Assembly (NCBI GenBank): GCA_963678135.1
Contig: OY782667.1
Location: forward strand, 1,842,478 to 1,906,477
Length of the DNA: 64,000 bases
Source of the DNA: JAHJKV01 sp963678135
GTDB lineage: Bacteria; Desulfobacterota; Desulfovibrionia; Desulfovibrionales; Desulfovibrionaceae
Direction: 5' to 3'
Part shown: positions 25,778 through 32,843 of the stretch, piece after piece
Numbering within the stretch: the first letter of the stretch is position 1
Layout: every line of letters starts with the position of its first letter
Notes under the pieces: model-generated
What the model saw: the letters and a program-made list of their open reading frames with translations, nothing else
The model's database searches: none
Told to the model about the DNA's origin: nothing
Program-made: the position numbers and the translations under genes

Positions 25778-26812
25778 ATGCAAAGAGAAATCTTTCTACG
25801 ACAGTACGTTGTAATAGGCCTTCTATGTGCTGTTTTATCCCTTTGCTCCCTTTTTCTTGCCATACATATAGGAGCATTTCCACTCCCACAGGAACAAATA
25901 TGGCAAGTTGTACTGCATATATTTGACAAACGACAGATTGATGAAACCTTGCTCCTTGTTGTCCAAGATATTCGCTTAAGTCGCGCCATACTGTCTTGGT
26001 TTATCGGAGCAGGACTTGGCATCAGTGGTGTGGTTTTTCAAGGAGTACTCCGAAACCCATTAGCTGATCCATTTACTCTAGGTATTGCCAGTGGAGGAGC
26101 AGTTGGAGCTTCATTAGCACTTAGCTTTGGCCTTCCTTCTCTTCTTTTAGGAAGTTTAAGTTTACCCCTATGTGCTTTAATTGGTTCTTTTTTAGCCCTT
26201 GGCTGCGTACTTCTTTTAGGGCGCGTCAATGGTAAGTTGCAAAGAGAATCATTAGTGCTTGCTGGCATAGTGGTCGCAACGTTTTTTTCTGCATTCATCT
26301 CTCTGGTCAAAGCACTCAATGAAGAATCTGTTTCAGCTATTATTTTTTGGATAATGGGTAGTCTGCAAGGACGAGGCTGGGAGCATGTGCAGCTTTATCT
26401 TCCATTTTTCCTGCTTGGGACTGCGCTTGTGGCATGGCAATCTAAAGAATTGGATATGCTTGCCCTTGGCGAAGAGCAAGCCTCTGGCTTAGGAGTAAAT
26501 GTTTCACGTTCACGCATTGTGCTACTCACTGCAGCCAGTTTCATTACTGCCGGAGCAGTCTCTGTTTGTGGAGTTATTGGATTTATCGGCCTAATTGTAC
26601 CACATGTATTACGCATGGTGCAGGGAGAAAAGCACCGCCCCTTGCTCATCAATAGTGCGCTCTTAGGTGCTACGCTCTTGCTCTGTTCTGATATTTTGGC
26701 ACGTTCTATACTTGAACACGGTGCAGAACTACCGGTTGGCGTGATTACAGCGCTTTTAGGTGGACCTTTTTTTTGCTTTATCCTTTATACAAGACAAAGA
26801 AATATACGATGA
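25778..26812 (+). CDS. ABC importer permease, BtuC/FecCD family
   Basis: Membrane subunit of a vitamin B12, haem or siderophore importer. 344 residues with about ten hydrophobic helices. Family signatures are present: LSRAILSWFIGAGLGISGVVFQGVLRNPLADPFTLGIASGGAVGASLAL near residues 66-115 and GFIGLIVPHVLRMVQGEKHRPLLINSALLGA near 265-295. The stop overlaps the ATPase start (ATGA). The riboswitch and cbiL in the same operon favour cobalamin or a cobalt complex as cargo; sequence alone cannot exclude haem or siderophore. Confidence 0.92.
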   Translation: MQREIFLRQYVVIGLLCAVLSLCSLFLAIHIGAFPLPQEQIWQVVLHIFDKRQIDETLLLVVQDIRLSRAILSWFIGAGLGISGVVFQGVLRNPLADPFTLGIASGGAVGASLALSFGLPSLLLGSLSLPLCALIGSFLALGCVLLLGRVNGKLQRESLVLAGIVVATFFSAFISLVKALNEESVSAIIFWIMGSLQGRGWEHVQLYLPFFLLGTALVAWQSKELDMLALGEEQASGLGVNVSRSRIVLLTAASFITAGAVSVCGVIGFIGLIVPHVLRMVQGEKHRPLLINSALLGATLLLCSDILARSILEHGAELPVGVITALLGGPFFCFILYTRQRNIR

Positions 26813-27630
26813 TCAAACTAACACATGTTCATGCTGCATATGGCAAAAAAGCCATATTACACGATATTTCTTTCCATAGCACAGCAAAAGAATTTGTAGG
26901 TATTCTGGGGCCAAATGGAAGTGGCAAAACAAGCCTGATTAAAAGCATAGCTGGCCTGTTGCCTCCTAGCGCAGGGCGCGTTGAAATTGCAGGGCAATTG
27001 CTCAAGGATATGGGCTCTAAAAAGCGTGCCAAGCATATTGCTCTTGTTCCGCAAAGAGTGAATGCCAACCTTGGACTGAGCGTGTACTCCTTTATTGCCA
27101 TGGGACGTTATGCCCATCTTTCCTTTTGGGGTATACTCACACGCCAAGACCAACAGTGTATTACACAGGCAATGCACGAGACCAAAACATACAAGATAAA
27201 AAACCGTATGCTCTCTGAGCTTTCAGGCGGAGAATTACAAAGGGTAATCTTAGCCAGAGCATTGGCTCAAAACTCCCCTATCCTTCTTTTGGATGAAGCA
27301 ACTTCCGGGCTGGACATAGCACATTCAATACAAAGTTTTGATTTACTCAAACAAAAAAAAGACACTGGCATGAGCATTGTAGCAGTTATCCATGATATTA
27401 ATCTGGCTGCTCTTTATTGTGATAAACTGATTTTTCTTAAAAATGGAAAGATTGCTTACGCAGGCGCGTTGCACACTGTTTTTAGCAAGGAAATTTTAGA
27501 AGATGTATACAAAACAAATGTCAATATTATTCCGCATCCTGAATTGGGCATTCCCCAAGCTCTCTATTGCCCTGATGCTCATCATCATAACTCCAGCACA
27601 AATTATATGGGGCAAACCGTGTATCGTTGA
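26809..27630 (+). CDS. ABC importer ATP-binding subunit, BtuD/FhuC type
   Basis: Powers the BtuC-like permease. P-loop GPNGSGKTSLIKS, Q-loop VPQR, signature LSGGELQRVILARAL, Walker B ILLLDEATSGLD and the switch His in VIHDINLAALY are intact. I start at ATG 26809, overlapping the permease stop, not at the upstream ATG inside the permease. The 3' part (from about 27518) is also the 5' end of the binding-protein gene, an unusually long overlap in a different frame. The C-terminal 30 residues after PHPELGIPQALYC look like unconserved tail. Confidence 0.92.
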   Translation: MIKLTHVHAAYGKKAILHDISFHSTAKEFVGILGPNGSGKTSLIKSIAGLLPPSAGRVEIAGQLLKDMGSKKRAKHIALVPQRVNANLGLSVYSFIAMGRYAHLSFWGILTRQDQQCITQAMHETKTYKIKNRMLSELSGGELQRVILARALAQNSPILLLDEATSGLDIAHSIQSFDLLKQKKDTGMSIVAVIHDINLAALYCDKLIFLKNGKIAYAGALHTVFSKEILEDVYKTNVNIIPHPELGIPQALYCPDAHHHNSSTNYMGQTVYR

Positions 27631-28447
27631 TGATCTTGGGAATAGGATAGTACTTCAGCATCCAGCACAACGGGTTATCAGTCTATACAGTTCATTTAAT
27701 GAAATATTGCAAGCCATGGAACTTGGAAATATTATTATCGCGAAAACAAAATATGAGCCATTTCCGAATATACCATCTATTGGGACACATATGCGTCCTA
27801 ATTTTGAACGTATTGTTGGCTTATCTCCGGATTTAGTTCTTCAAATGGGAGGAAGGAGCGAAGCAATTCAATCTCTTGCTCCCTTAAAACGCTTCGGAAT
27901 TACAACTGCTTTTTTCCAAATCCACAATTTTGATGATCTTTTTTCAGTTATTACGCGTTTGGGAATACTCACAGCGCAAGAACAAAAAGCGCATAGACTT
28001 ATTGAAAATATGCGCCAACGGCTCAATACTATTAGCAAAGCAATACAACAAAGCACAGTGAGCCCCACGGTTTTTTTTGAAGTAAGATCGCCAAATTTAC
28101 TCACTGTTGGCCAACATTCAATGGTTTCAGAAATTATTCAAAAAGCAGGAGGAACAAATTGCATACTCAATGAGAAAAAATTAGTGCGAACCACTGAGGA
28201 AGAAATCTTAAAACACAATCCAAATGTGTATATTATGCAACGTGGACCTATGAATAACAATCCTATTCGGCTAAAAAGTCGCCCTCGCCTTAAGGCTCTT
28301 GCTTGCGCCCAAAACCATGCGGAATATATTGTAGAAGAAGCAGATTTTTCAAAACCAGGACCACATAATATCAAAGCCGTAGAATTTTTAGCCAAAATTT
28401 TACACCCTGAATGCTTTGATGCAGCCCAAGGCGAGTCACAACCATGA
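27518..28447 (+). CDS. Periplasmic substrate-binding protein, BtuF/FecB family
   Basis: Captures the cargo and delivers it to the BtuCD-type importer. The N-terminus is a signal peptide (basic FRILNWAFPK, then LSIALMLIIITPAQIIWG). The mature protein begins KPCIVDDLGNRIVLQHPAQRVISLYSS, the usual opening of class III binding proteins, with SPDLVLQMGG and the long linking helix. The start is uncertain: ATG 27518 or the in-frame ATG at 27503. Either way more than 110 bases overlap the ATPase gene. It overlaps cbiL by 4 bases. Length about 310 residues, as expected. Confidence 0.88.
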   Translation: MSILFRILNWAFPKLSIALMLIIITPAQIIWGKPCIVDDLGNRIVLQHPAQRVISLYSSFNEILQAMELGNIIIAKTKYEPFPNIPSIGTHMRPNFERIVGLSPDLVLQMGGRSEAIQSLAPLKRFGITTAFFQIHNFDDLFSVITRLGILTAQEQKAHRLIENMRQRLNTISKAIQQSTVSPTVFFEVRSPNLLTVGQHSMVSEIIQKAGGTNCILNEKKLVRTTEEEILKHNPNVYIMQRGPMNNNPIRLKSRPRLKALACAQNHAEYIVEEADFSKPGPHNIKAVEFLAKILHPECFDAAQGESQP

Positions 28448-29151
28448 GCCAATACGGAACATTATATGGAATCGGAACCGGCCCCGGACCTTCTGATTTG
28501 CTTACACTGCGTGCGCTTACAATATTAGGTCAAAGCAAACAAATCTTTGCAGCCCTTTCCAGTAAAAAACAAACTTCCACAGCACTGAGCATTGCAAAAC
28601 CGCACCTCCATGCGGATGCAAATATCAAGCTCTTAGCCTTTCCCATGACCCGTGTACAACATGAACTAAAAAGAGCATGGACTCAAAATGCCGAAATAAT
28701 TGAATCAACTCTATGCAAAGGGCAAGATGCAGTATTTTTAACGCTAGGTGATCCCTTACTGTATTCTACATTTTCTTATCTTTTTTCCACTTTACGCATC
28801 CGCAATCCTCAAATTCCTATTCAAGTCATCCCGGGTATCAGCTCTTTTCAAGCTGCTGCAGCAGAAAACCTGAATATTTTGGCTGAAGGTGAAGAGAGCT
28901 TGCATATAATTTCAGGGATTTGCAGTGAAGAAAAATTACGTCAATGCCTAACAATAGCCGATAATGTAGTCATTCTTAAAGCATACCAAAATTTTCCACA
29001 GATAAAAAAAGTATTGCAAGAAATGAATCTTTTGGAACAAAGTATTATTGCGTCCCGTATCGGGCTGGAGGGTGAATACAGCACCCCAGTTTCACAATGC
29101 AGCGGAAAACCACATTATTTTTCATTGATTATCACAAAAAAACAGTACTGA
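28444..29151 (+). CDS. cbiL: Precorrin-2/cobalt-factor-II C20-methyltransferase
   Basis: Adds the C-20 methyl group in corrin ring synthesis. LYGIGTGPGPSDLLTLRAL, FLTLGDPLLYSTFSYL and VIPGISSFQAAAA are the tetrapyrrole methyltransferase motifs, in the order and length (235 residues) of CobI/CbiL. With cobaltochelatase in the same operon the anaerobic (cobalt-early) substrate is likely. The last codons (IITKKQY) lie in the first unit of a tandem repeat that continues past the stop, so the C-terminus seems set by repeat expansion. Confidence 0.9.
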   Translation: MSQYGTLYGIGTGPGPSDLLTLRALTILGQSKQIFAALSSKKQTSTALSIAKPHLHADANIKLLAFPMTRVQHELKRAWTQNAEIIESTLCKGQDAVFLTLGDPLLYSTFSYLFSTLRIRNPQIPIQVIPGISSFQAAAAENLNILAEGEESLHIISGICSEEKLRQCLTIADNVVILKAYQNFPQIKKVLQEMNLLEQSIIASRIGLEGEYSTPVSQCSGKPHYFSLIITKKQY

Positions 29152-29292
29152 TTATTACAAAAAAACAACAAAGATTATTACAAAAAAAACAGCACTGATT
29201 ATTACAAAAAAAACAGCACTGATTATTACGAAAAAAACAGCACTGATTATTACGAAAAAAACAGCACTGATTATTACGAAAAAACCGCAAAG
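29127..29292. repeat. Tandem array of a 23-24-base unit starting in the cbiL 3' end
   Basis: About seven head-to-tail copies of GATTATTAC-A/G-AAAAAAACAGCACT. The first copy (29127-29149) is coding for the last residues of CbiL; the TGA stop is at the junction with the second copy. Copies 3-4 are identical, as are copies 5-6 (G variant), which points to recent duplication. Confidence 0.9.
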
Positions 29293-29480
29293 ATGAATGC
29301 TTGATCTTTCCCGTTGATTCAAGAATGTGATCCCAACTCTCTTGTCGTTGTTGGAAAATTTTACTGTTCAACACTATGATTTTTCTGGGAATTACCTCTT
29401 GTTATGCCTTTCTTGCTTGTCATTCTGCGTGAAGTCGTGAAAGTCCAGTGCGTTGCACGGTGCGACAGTACATCCCTCTC

Positions 29481-29510
29481 CGTCATTCTGCGCGTAAGTC
29501 GCGACAGTCC
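29481..29510. repeat. Dispersed palindromic element, degenerate copies 3 and 4
   Basis: CGTCATTCTGCGCGTAAGTC is followed by GCGACAGTCCAG, a decayed version of the element. A more decayed copy (CTTGTCATTCTGCGTGAAGTC) lies at about 29417-29450. Both keep the left flank and loop but lose part of the right stem arm. Confidence 0.7.
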
Positions 29511-29609
29511 AGCAAAGCCAGACTATGAGGGTTTGACGCAGTAAGGGAAGAAACAAGGAGGAAGAGGCGAAGAAAAGAAGAAGAAGAAGAAGAAACAAAG
29601 ACAGAAGAA

Positions 29610-29640
29610 CTGGATCCTGCAACTTACGCGCAGGATGACA
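29610..29640. repeat. Dispersed palindromic element, copy 5
   Basis: ATCCTGC (29614-29620) and GCAGGAT (29630-29636) form a 7-base stem around AACTTACGC, flanked by GAACTGG on the left and GACAAGAAGG on the right. A purine-only run rich in GAA (about 29548-29610) precedes it. Confidence 0.85.
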
Positions 29641-29716
29641 AGAAGGAGCACAGGATAACAAGAAGGAGTACAAAGTAACAAAAAGGAGTACAGGACAACA
29701 AGAGAGAGTGTAAAAT
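29634..29716. repeat. Tandem array of a 20-base unit growing from the palindrome flank
   Basis: Four imperfect copies of ATAACAAGAAGGAGTACAGG follow the palindrome at 29610. The first copy is the palindrome's own right flank (ATGACAAGAAGG), so the array appears to have expanded from it. Confidence 0.8.
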
Positions 29717-29780
29717 GGCAAAAAAGGTGTTCGCGTTAAAATTTATATGCGTTTGCCCTGTACCAGTACCCTTCCCTCTT

Positions 29781-29811
29781 TATCATCCTGCGTGCAAGTA
29801 ACAGGATGATA
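29781..29811. repeat. Dispersed palindromic element, copy 6
   Basis: TATCATCCTG and CAGGATGATA form a perfect 10-base stem around CGTGCAAGTAA, just downstream of the dapA stop. No T run follows on either strand, so it is not a standard terminator, though it could protect the dapA mRNA 3' end. Confidence 0.85.
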
Positions 29812-29836
29812 AAGACGATGTGTGAGATTGAATTTT

Positions 29837-30718
29837 TTACAATATATTTGCTGCTTTAAGAATATTTTTCAGTTTTTCCCGGTTTTCAGCTGCCAGAGGG
29901 CACATGGGTAAGCGGAATTGTGCTTGTGGAATAATTCCCATCAGTTCAAGACTCGTTTTAACGGGAAGAGGATTGGTTTCCATGAACATGGCTCGATTAA
30001 TAGGATTCATATACAAATGAAGGTCAATCGCTTTTTGAGTATCCTTGGCATGAAATGCTGCACACATGCTACTCATTTCAGCAGGCAGGATATTAGAAAC
30101 AACAGAAATAACGCCTTTACCGCCAACTGCCAAGAGCGACAAGGCCGTGAAGTCATCGCCAGACAAGAGATTAAAATCTTGGCCCATCAGCTCTACCACT
30201 TCTGTCGCTTGAATCATGGAACCAGTGGCTTCTTTTATGCCAACAACTTCAGGGACTTGATCAGCAATTGCTTTGAGCTGTGTTGCTTGTAAATTAAGTC
30301 CGGTACGTCCTGGAACATTATAGATAATAAAAGGAAGCGAAGCCTCGGCAGCGATTGATTTATAATGCCCAATAAGGCCAGTAGTGCTTGGTTTGTTGTA
30401 GTAAGGGGTTACTTGCAGAGCTGCATCTGCACCTGCATCTTTTACCATCTTGGTTAATTGGATTGCTTCGCGAGTAGAATTCGAGCCTGCTCCGGCAATA
30501 ACAGGTACACGCCCTTTGGCCTGCTCTACGCAAACTTTCACCACACGACCTTGCTCTTCATGGCTCAAAGTTGCTGCCTCGCCAGTAGTACCGCAAGGAA
30601 CAAGCCCATCAATACCTTTTTCAATTTGCCATTCAATGAGTTTTCTATACGCTTCTTCATCAAACTCATTATTTTTCATCGGGGTGACTAAGGCGGTAAA
30701 AGCTCCGTAAAAATTCAT
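29837..30718 (-). CDS. dapA: 4-hydroxy-tetrahydrodipicolinate synthase
   Basis: Condenses pyruvate with aspartate semialdehyde, the first committed step to lysine and diaminopimelate. PCGTTGEAATLSHEE holds the Thr pair, PFIIYNVPGRTG the Tyr and Arg, and VVGIKEATGSM the Schiff-base Lys. 293 residues, full length. It is last in the HU-UshA-like-dapA run, 32 bases after the previous stop. No lysine riboswitch is visible. Confidence 0.96.
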   Translation of the reverse strand: MNFYGAFTALVTPMKNNEFDEEAYRKLIEWQIEKGIDGLVPCGTTGEAATLSHEEQGRVVKVCVEQAKGRVPVIAGAGSNSTREAIQLTKMVKDAGADAALQVTPYYNKPSTTGLIGHYKSIAAEASLPFIIYNVPGRTGLNLQATQLKAIADQVPEVVGIKEATGSMIQATEVVELMGQDFNLLSGDDFTALSLLAVGGKGVISVVSNILPAEMSSMCAAFHAKDTQKAIDLHLYMNPINRAMFMETNPLPVKTSLELMGIIPQAQFRLPMCPLAAENREKLKNILKAANIL

Positions 30719-30750
30719 ACTATGTTCTCCCTTAAGTAAAAAGAGTGTTA

Positions 30751-31626
30751 TTAATGTATTGTTTCCGGCATATTAGTGTTAAGAACTTTGCTGATAAGCT
30801 CCTCAATAGAAGCATCGCTCTTGATACTGTCATCTAAATCTAAAAATTGAGTTTGTATTTCTTTTTTTTGAGTCTGCTGATTGTGTAAATTTGATATTTC
30901 AATTTTTAATATACTTTTCCCAAGACTGGCAGCTCTGCACCACAAAATTTGTCCATCTGCCATAAAACGTCCTTCCAGCTCAATGCCAGAGCCTGTGCCT
31001 AAAAGCAGATCAAGTCTTTGCTCAGACTTGGTGTGTAAATACTGTTTTTCATTTTTATACCCCCATGAAGAAATGCCTACAAGTAAATCCACGGTTTTAC
31101 GTTTCGCCGTACATAATTGTTCAATATCATTTAACATTTGAGTACTGGGAGTTTGAAGTGCATCAAGCTCTGGAAAAAAAATAAAGCCAATCTTTCCATG
31201 TTTTGTTTCATATTGTTGAAAAGTGGCCTGCTTCCCAAGGGTGTAATGTTTTGGCAAAGGGACTTTTAATTGTTCAAAAAAAGTAGAGCTTGCAGCTGAT
31301 ATGGTGAGAAAATCATAGTTCAAGGTTTGGTAAAGAGTACTTAAAATTTCAGCTTGAGGCTGAGAACATACAAGTTTTCCTTTTGAAAATTCATGTGTTC
31401 CAGCTACAATCAGGAGCTTTTGTGCATCAATTTGTGTGCGTAGATGCGAAAATAAGGTCGCTCGCCGAGCTAATCCTCCCATATTTTTTCCACCTCAAGT
31501 TGGAAATGGTTTGAGTTCTCCGTAAGTATTACCAGTGAACAGCAAAGTGACATCAGGAGAAGCCTGCACAAGAGGCGCATTACAAAAAAGAATGCTAAAA
31601 ACAAAAGGCAGGATGCGATAAAGCAT
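30751..31626 (-). CDS. UshA-like exported protein with in-frame UGA (candidate selenoprotein)
   Basis: Reading from ATG 31626 (2 bases after the HU stop) gives a signal peptide (LYRILPFVFSILFCNAPLVQA), then TLLFTGNTYGELKPFPT, a UGA codon (31497-31495, codon 44), and in the same frame GGKNMGGLARRATLF, continuing to 30751 (291 residues). The parts match the opening of 5'-nucleotidase/UshA-type metallophosphoesterases, where GG-hydrophobic-ARRA follows the first metal motif. The metal ligands look lost: TGNTYG in place of TNDHHG, and AGTHEF in place of AGNHEF. The UGA replaces what is probably a Cys, so selenocysteine is likely. I recall a family labelled UshA-like (seleno)protein in this order; not checked. 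Alternatives: nonsense mutation, or a start at ATG 31482 (GAGGTGG upstream), which would lack the signal peptide. Confidence 0.75.
31456..31497 (-). promoter_or_regulatory. UGA recoding site with candidate bacterial SECIS hairpin
   Basis: Bacterial selenocysteine insertion needs a hairpin just downstream of the UGA with G in the apical loop. Here GCTC (31470-31467) pairs with GAGC (31463-31460) around GGC, about 28 bases after the UGA. GGT directly after the UGA can also pair with ACC just beyond the hairpin. The stem is short, so the support is modest. Confidence 0.45.
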
Positions 31627-31628
31627 AC

Positions 31629-31904
31629 TTAGTTATTGATGTATTCTTTAAGCTCTTTACCGGGACGAAAAAATGGTAATTTTTTAGGGCTGACTGTAAC
31701 AGTTTTTCCGGTCTTGGGATTTCGTCCGGTGTAGCCTTCATATTCTTTAATCTTAAAACTTCCAAAACCACGGATCTCAACTCTGTCCCCATGGACTAAA
31801 GCCTCTTTAATGGCGTCTATAAAATAGCTTACTATTTGGGTTGCTTCATCTACATGAATTTTTTTTTGTTCAGCTAAGGATTTAATAAGTTCACTTTTGT
31901 TCAT
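31629..31904 (-). CDS. HU/IHF-family nucleoid protein
   Basis: Small DNA-bending dimer, 91 residues. MNKSELIKSLAEQKKIHVDEATQIVSYF is the helical body, RVEIRGFGSFKIKEYEGYTGRNPKTGKTVTV the beta arm with the Arg-Asn-Pro tip that intercalates DNA, and FFRPGKELKEYI the end. HU and IHF cannot be fully separated, but the single gene and arm fit HU. It is first in a unit with the UshA-like gene and dapA. Confidence 0.95.
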   Translation of the reverse strand: MNKSELIKSLAEQKKIHVDEATQIVSYFIDAIKEALVHGDRVEIRGFGSFKIKEYEGYTGRNPKTGKTVTVSPKKLPFFRPGKELKEYINN

Positions 31905-31960
31905 CTTGAGTCCCCGAGGCTAAAAGTTGGGTGGTTTTTTCGCTCAAAATTACATGAGCA

Positions 31961-31988
31961 TATCTAAAATTCTTATTAACTATGTCAA
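31961..31988 (-). promoter_or_regulatory. Possible sigma-70 promoter for HU-ushA-like-dapA
   Basis: On the minus strand a perfect TTGACA (31988-31983) is followed after 16 bases by TAGATA (31966-31961), a modest -10 match. It lies about 60 bases before the HU start, in the gap after the MinD-like gene. Confidence 0.45.
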
Positions 31989-32018
31989 AAAGCAAAGGTT
32001 TTCGTCAACCCCTTTTTC

Positions 32019-32834
32019 CTAGAGCGCAGGAAAGTTTTTTAAGATTGGCCGACGAGCAATGCTTTCCATATTTTCCTGACGATATTTTAAGAAAATTCGA
32101 GCAAGATTTCGTATATCTTGAGATGCTTTACAATCAGGAGCATGGATCAAAACCGGAGTTTGATTGCGTACTGCATCTGGCACCTTGGGATCAAGACGAA
32201 TATGCCCCAAGAGACGCGGTTCAATGCCTAAAAAGTTTTGGCACGCGCCACTAAGGCGTTGAAACGTAGTTTTTGCTTCTGCTTTTGAAGAGGCCATATT
32301 CACAACTACAAGAAAATCTTTGACTCCATGTTTGGTGAAAAGCACTTTTATCATAGCATAAGAATCAGTGAGTGAAGTGGGTTCAGGGGTAACCACAATC
32401 ATCCTTAGCTGCGTCATAGACGCAAAAGCCAGAGCTGTTGCGTTGATACCGGCACCTAAATCAAGCACAAGCATTTGATAGCCGGCAAGTAGTTGAAGTA
32501 TTTTCTTAAAAAGCACTTCTTGCATATCATCGTCCATTTCAACAAGTTCCGGAACTCCACTTGCCGCAGGCAGAAAATCAAGGCCACCACGCTCAATATT
32601 CACAACCACTTCTTTGGGGGAAACTCCTTCACTCAAAAGGTCTTGGAGATTTTTATCAGGAGCTATGCCCAAAAGCACATCAAGATTTGCCAAACCAAGA
32701 TCACAATCCATGAGCAAAGAGCGCAACCCTTGTTCAAAAAGAGCATAACCAAGTCCTAGCGCGAGATTGGTTTTTCCTACCCCACCTTTACCGCTCATAA
32801 TGGATAAAGATAAACTTGTATTAGGATTTATCAT
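32019..32834 (-). CDS. MinD/ParA-family ATPase, FlhG (FleN)-like
   Basis: Deviant-Walker ATPase that cycles on and off the membrane or a partner. SIMSGKGGVGKTNLALGLGYAL is the P-loop with the signature Lys, LLMDCDLGLANLDVLLGI the switch I region, and MLVLDLGAGINATALAF the Walker B. The GLAN-DVLLG pattern is typical of the FlhG/FleN/YlxH branch that sets flagellar number, and the window is rich in motility genes. However, flhF and flhA are not beside it; its neighbours are a degenerate GGDEF protein and prfB. Family firm, flagellar role inferred. Confidence 0.85.
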   Translation of the reverse strand: MINPNTSLSLSIMSGKGGVGKTNLALGLGYALFEQGLRSLLMDCDLGLANLDVLLGIAPDKNLQDLLSEGVSPKEVVVNIERGGLDFLPAASGVPELVEMDDDMQEVLFKKILQLLAGYQMLVLDLGAGINATALAFASMTQLRMIVVTPEPTSLTDSYAMIKVLFTKHGVKDFLVVVNMASSKAEAKTTFQRLSGACQNFLGIEPRLLGHIRLDPKVPDAVRNQTPVLIHAPDCKASQDIRNLARIFLKYRQENMESIARRPILKNFPAL

Positions 32835-32843
32835 ACGTTCACC

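Noticed and set aside
29127..29292. CRISPR array
   Set aside because: Units are directly adjacent copies of 23-24 bases with no unique spacers, and no cas genes are in the window.
29132..29721. Minus-strand frames reading FFRNNQCC repeats and a hydrophobic ORF
   Set aside because: Both are translations of tandem arrays and palindromes in the cbiL-dapA spacer.
29781..29811. Terminator for dapA
   Set aside because: The stem is strong but neither strand has a following T run; it fits the dispersed palindrome family instead.
31482..31497. Simple start of the UshA-like gene at ATG 31482
   Set aside because: Possible ribosome site, but it would discard an in-frame signal peptide and conserved N-terminus that directly follow the HU stop.
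31982..32254. 90-codon plus-strand frame opposite the MinD-like gene
   Set aside because: Mostly antisense to the 3' end of the ATPase gene and lacks a ribosome site. The ATG coincides with the possible promoter of HU.
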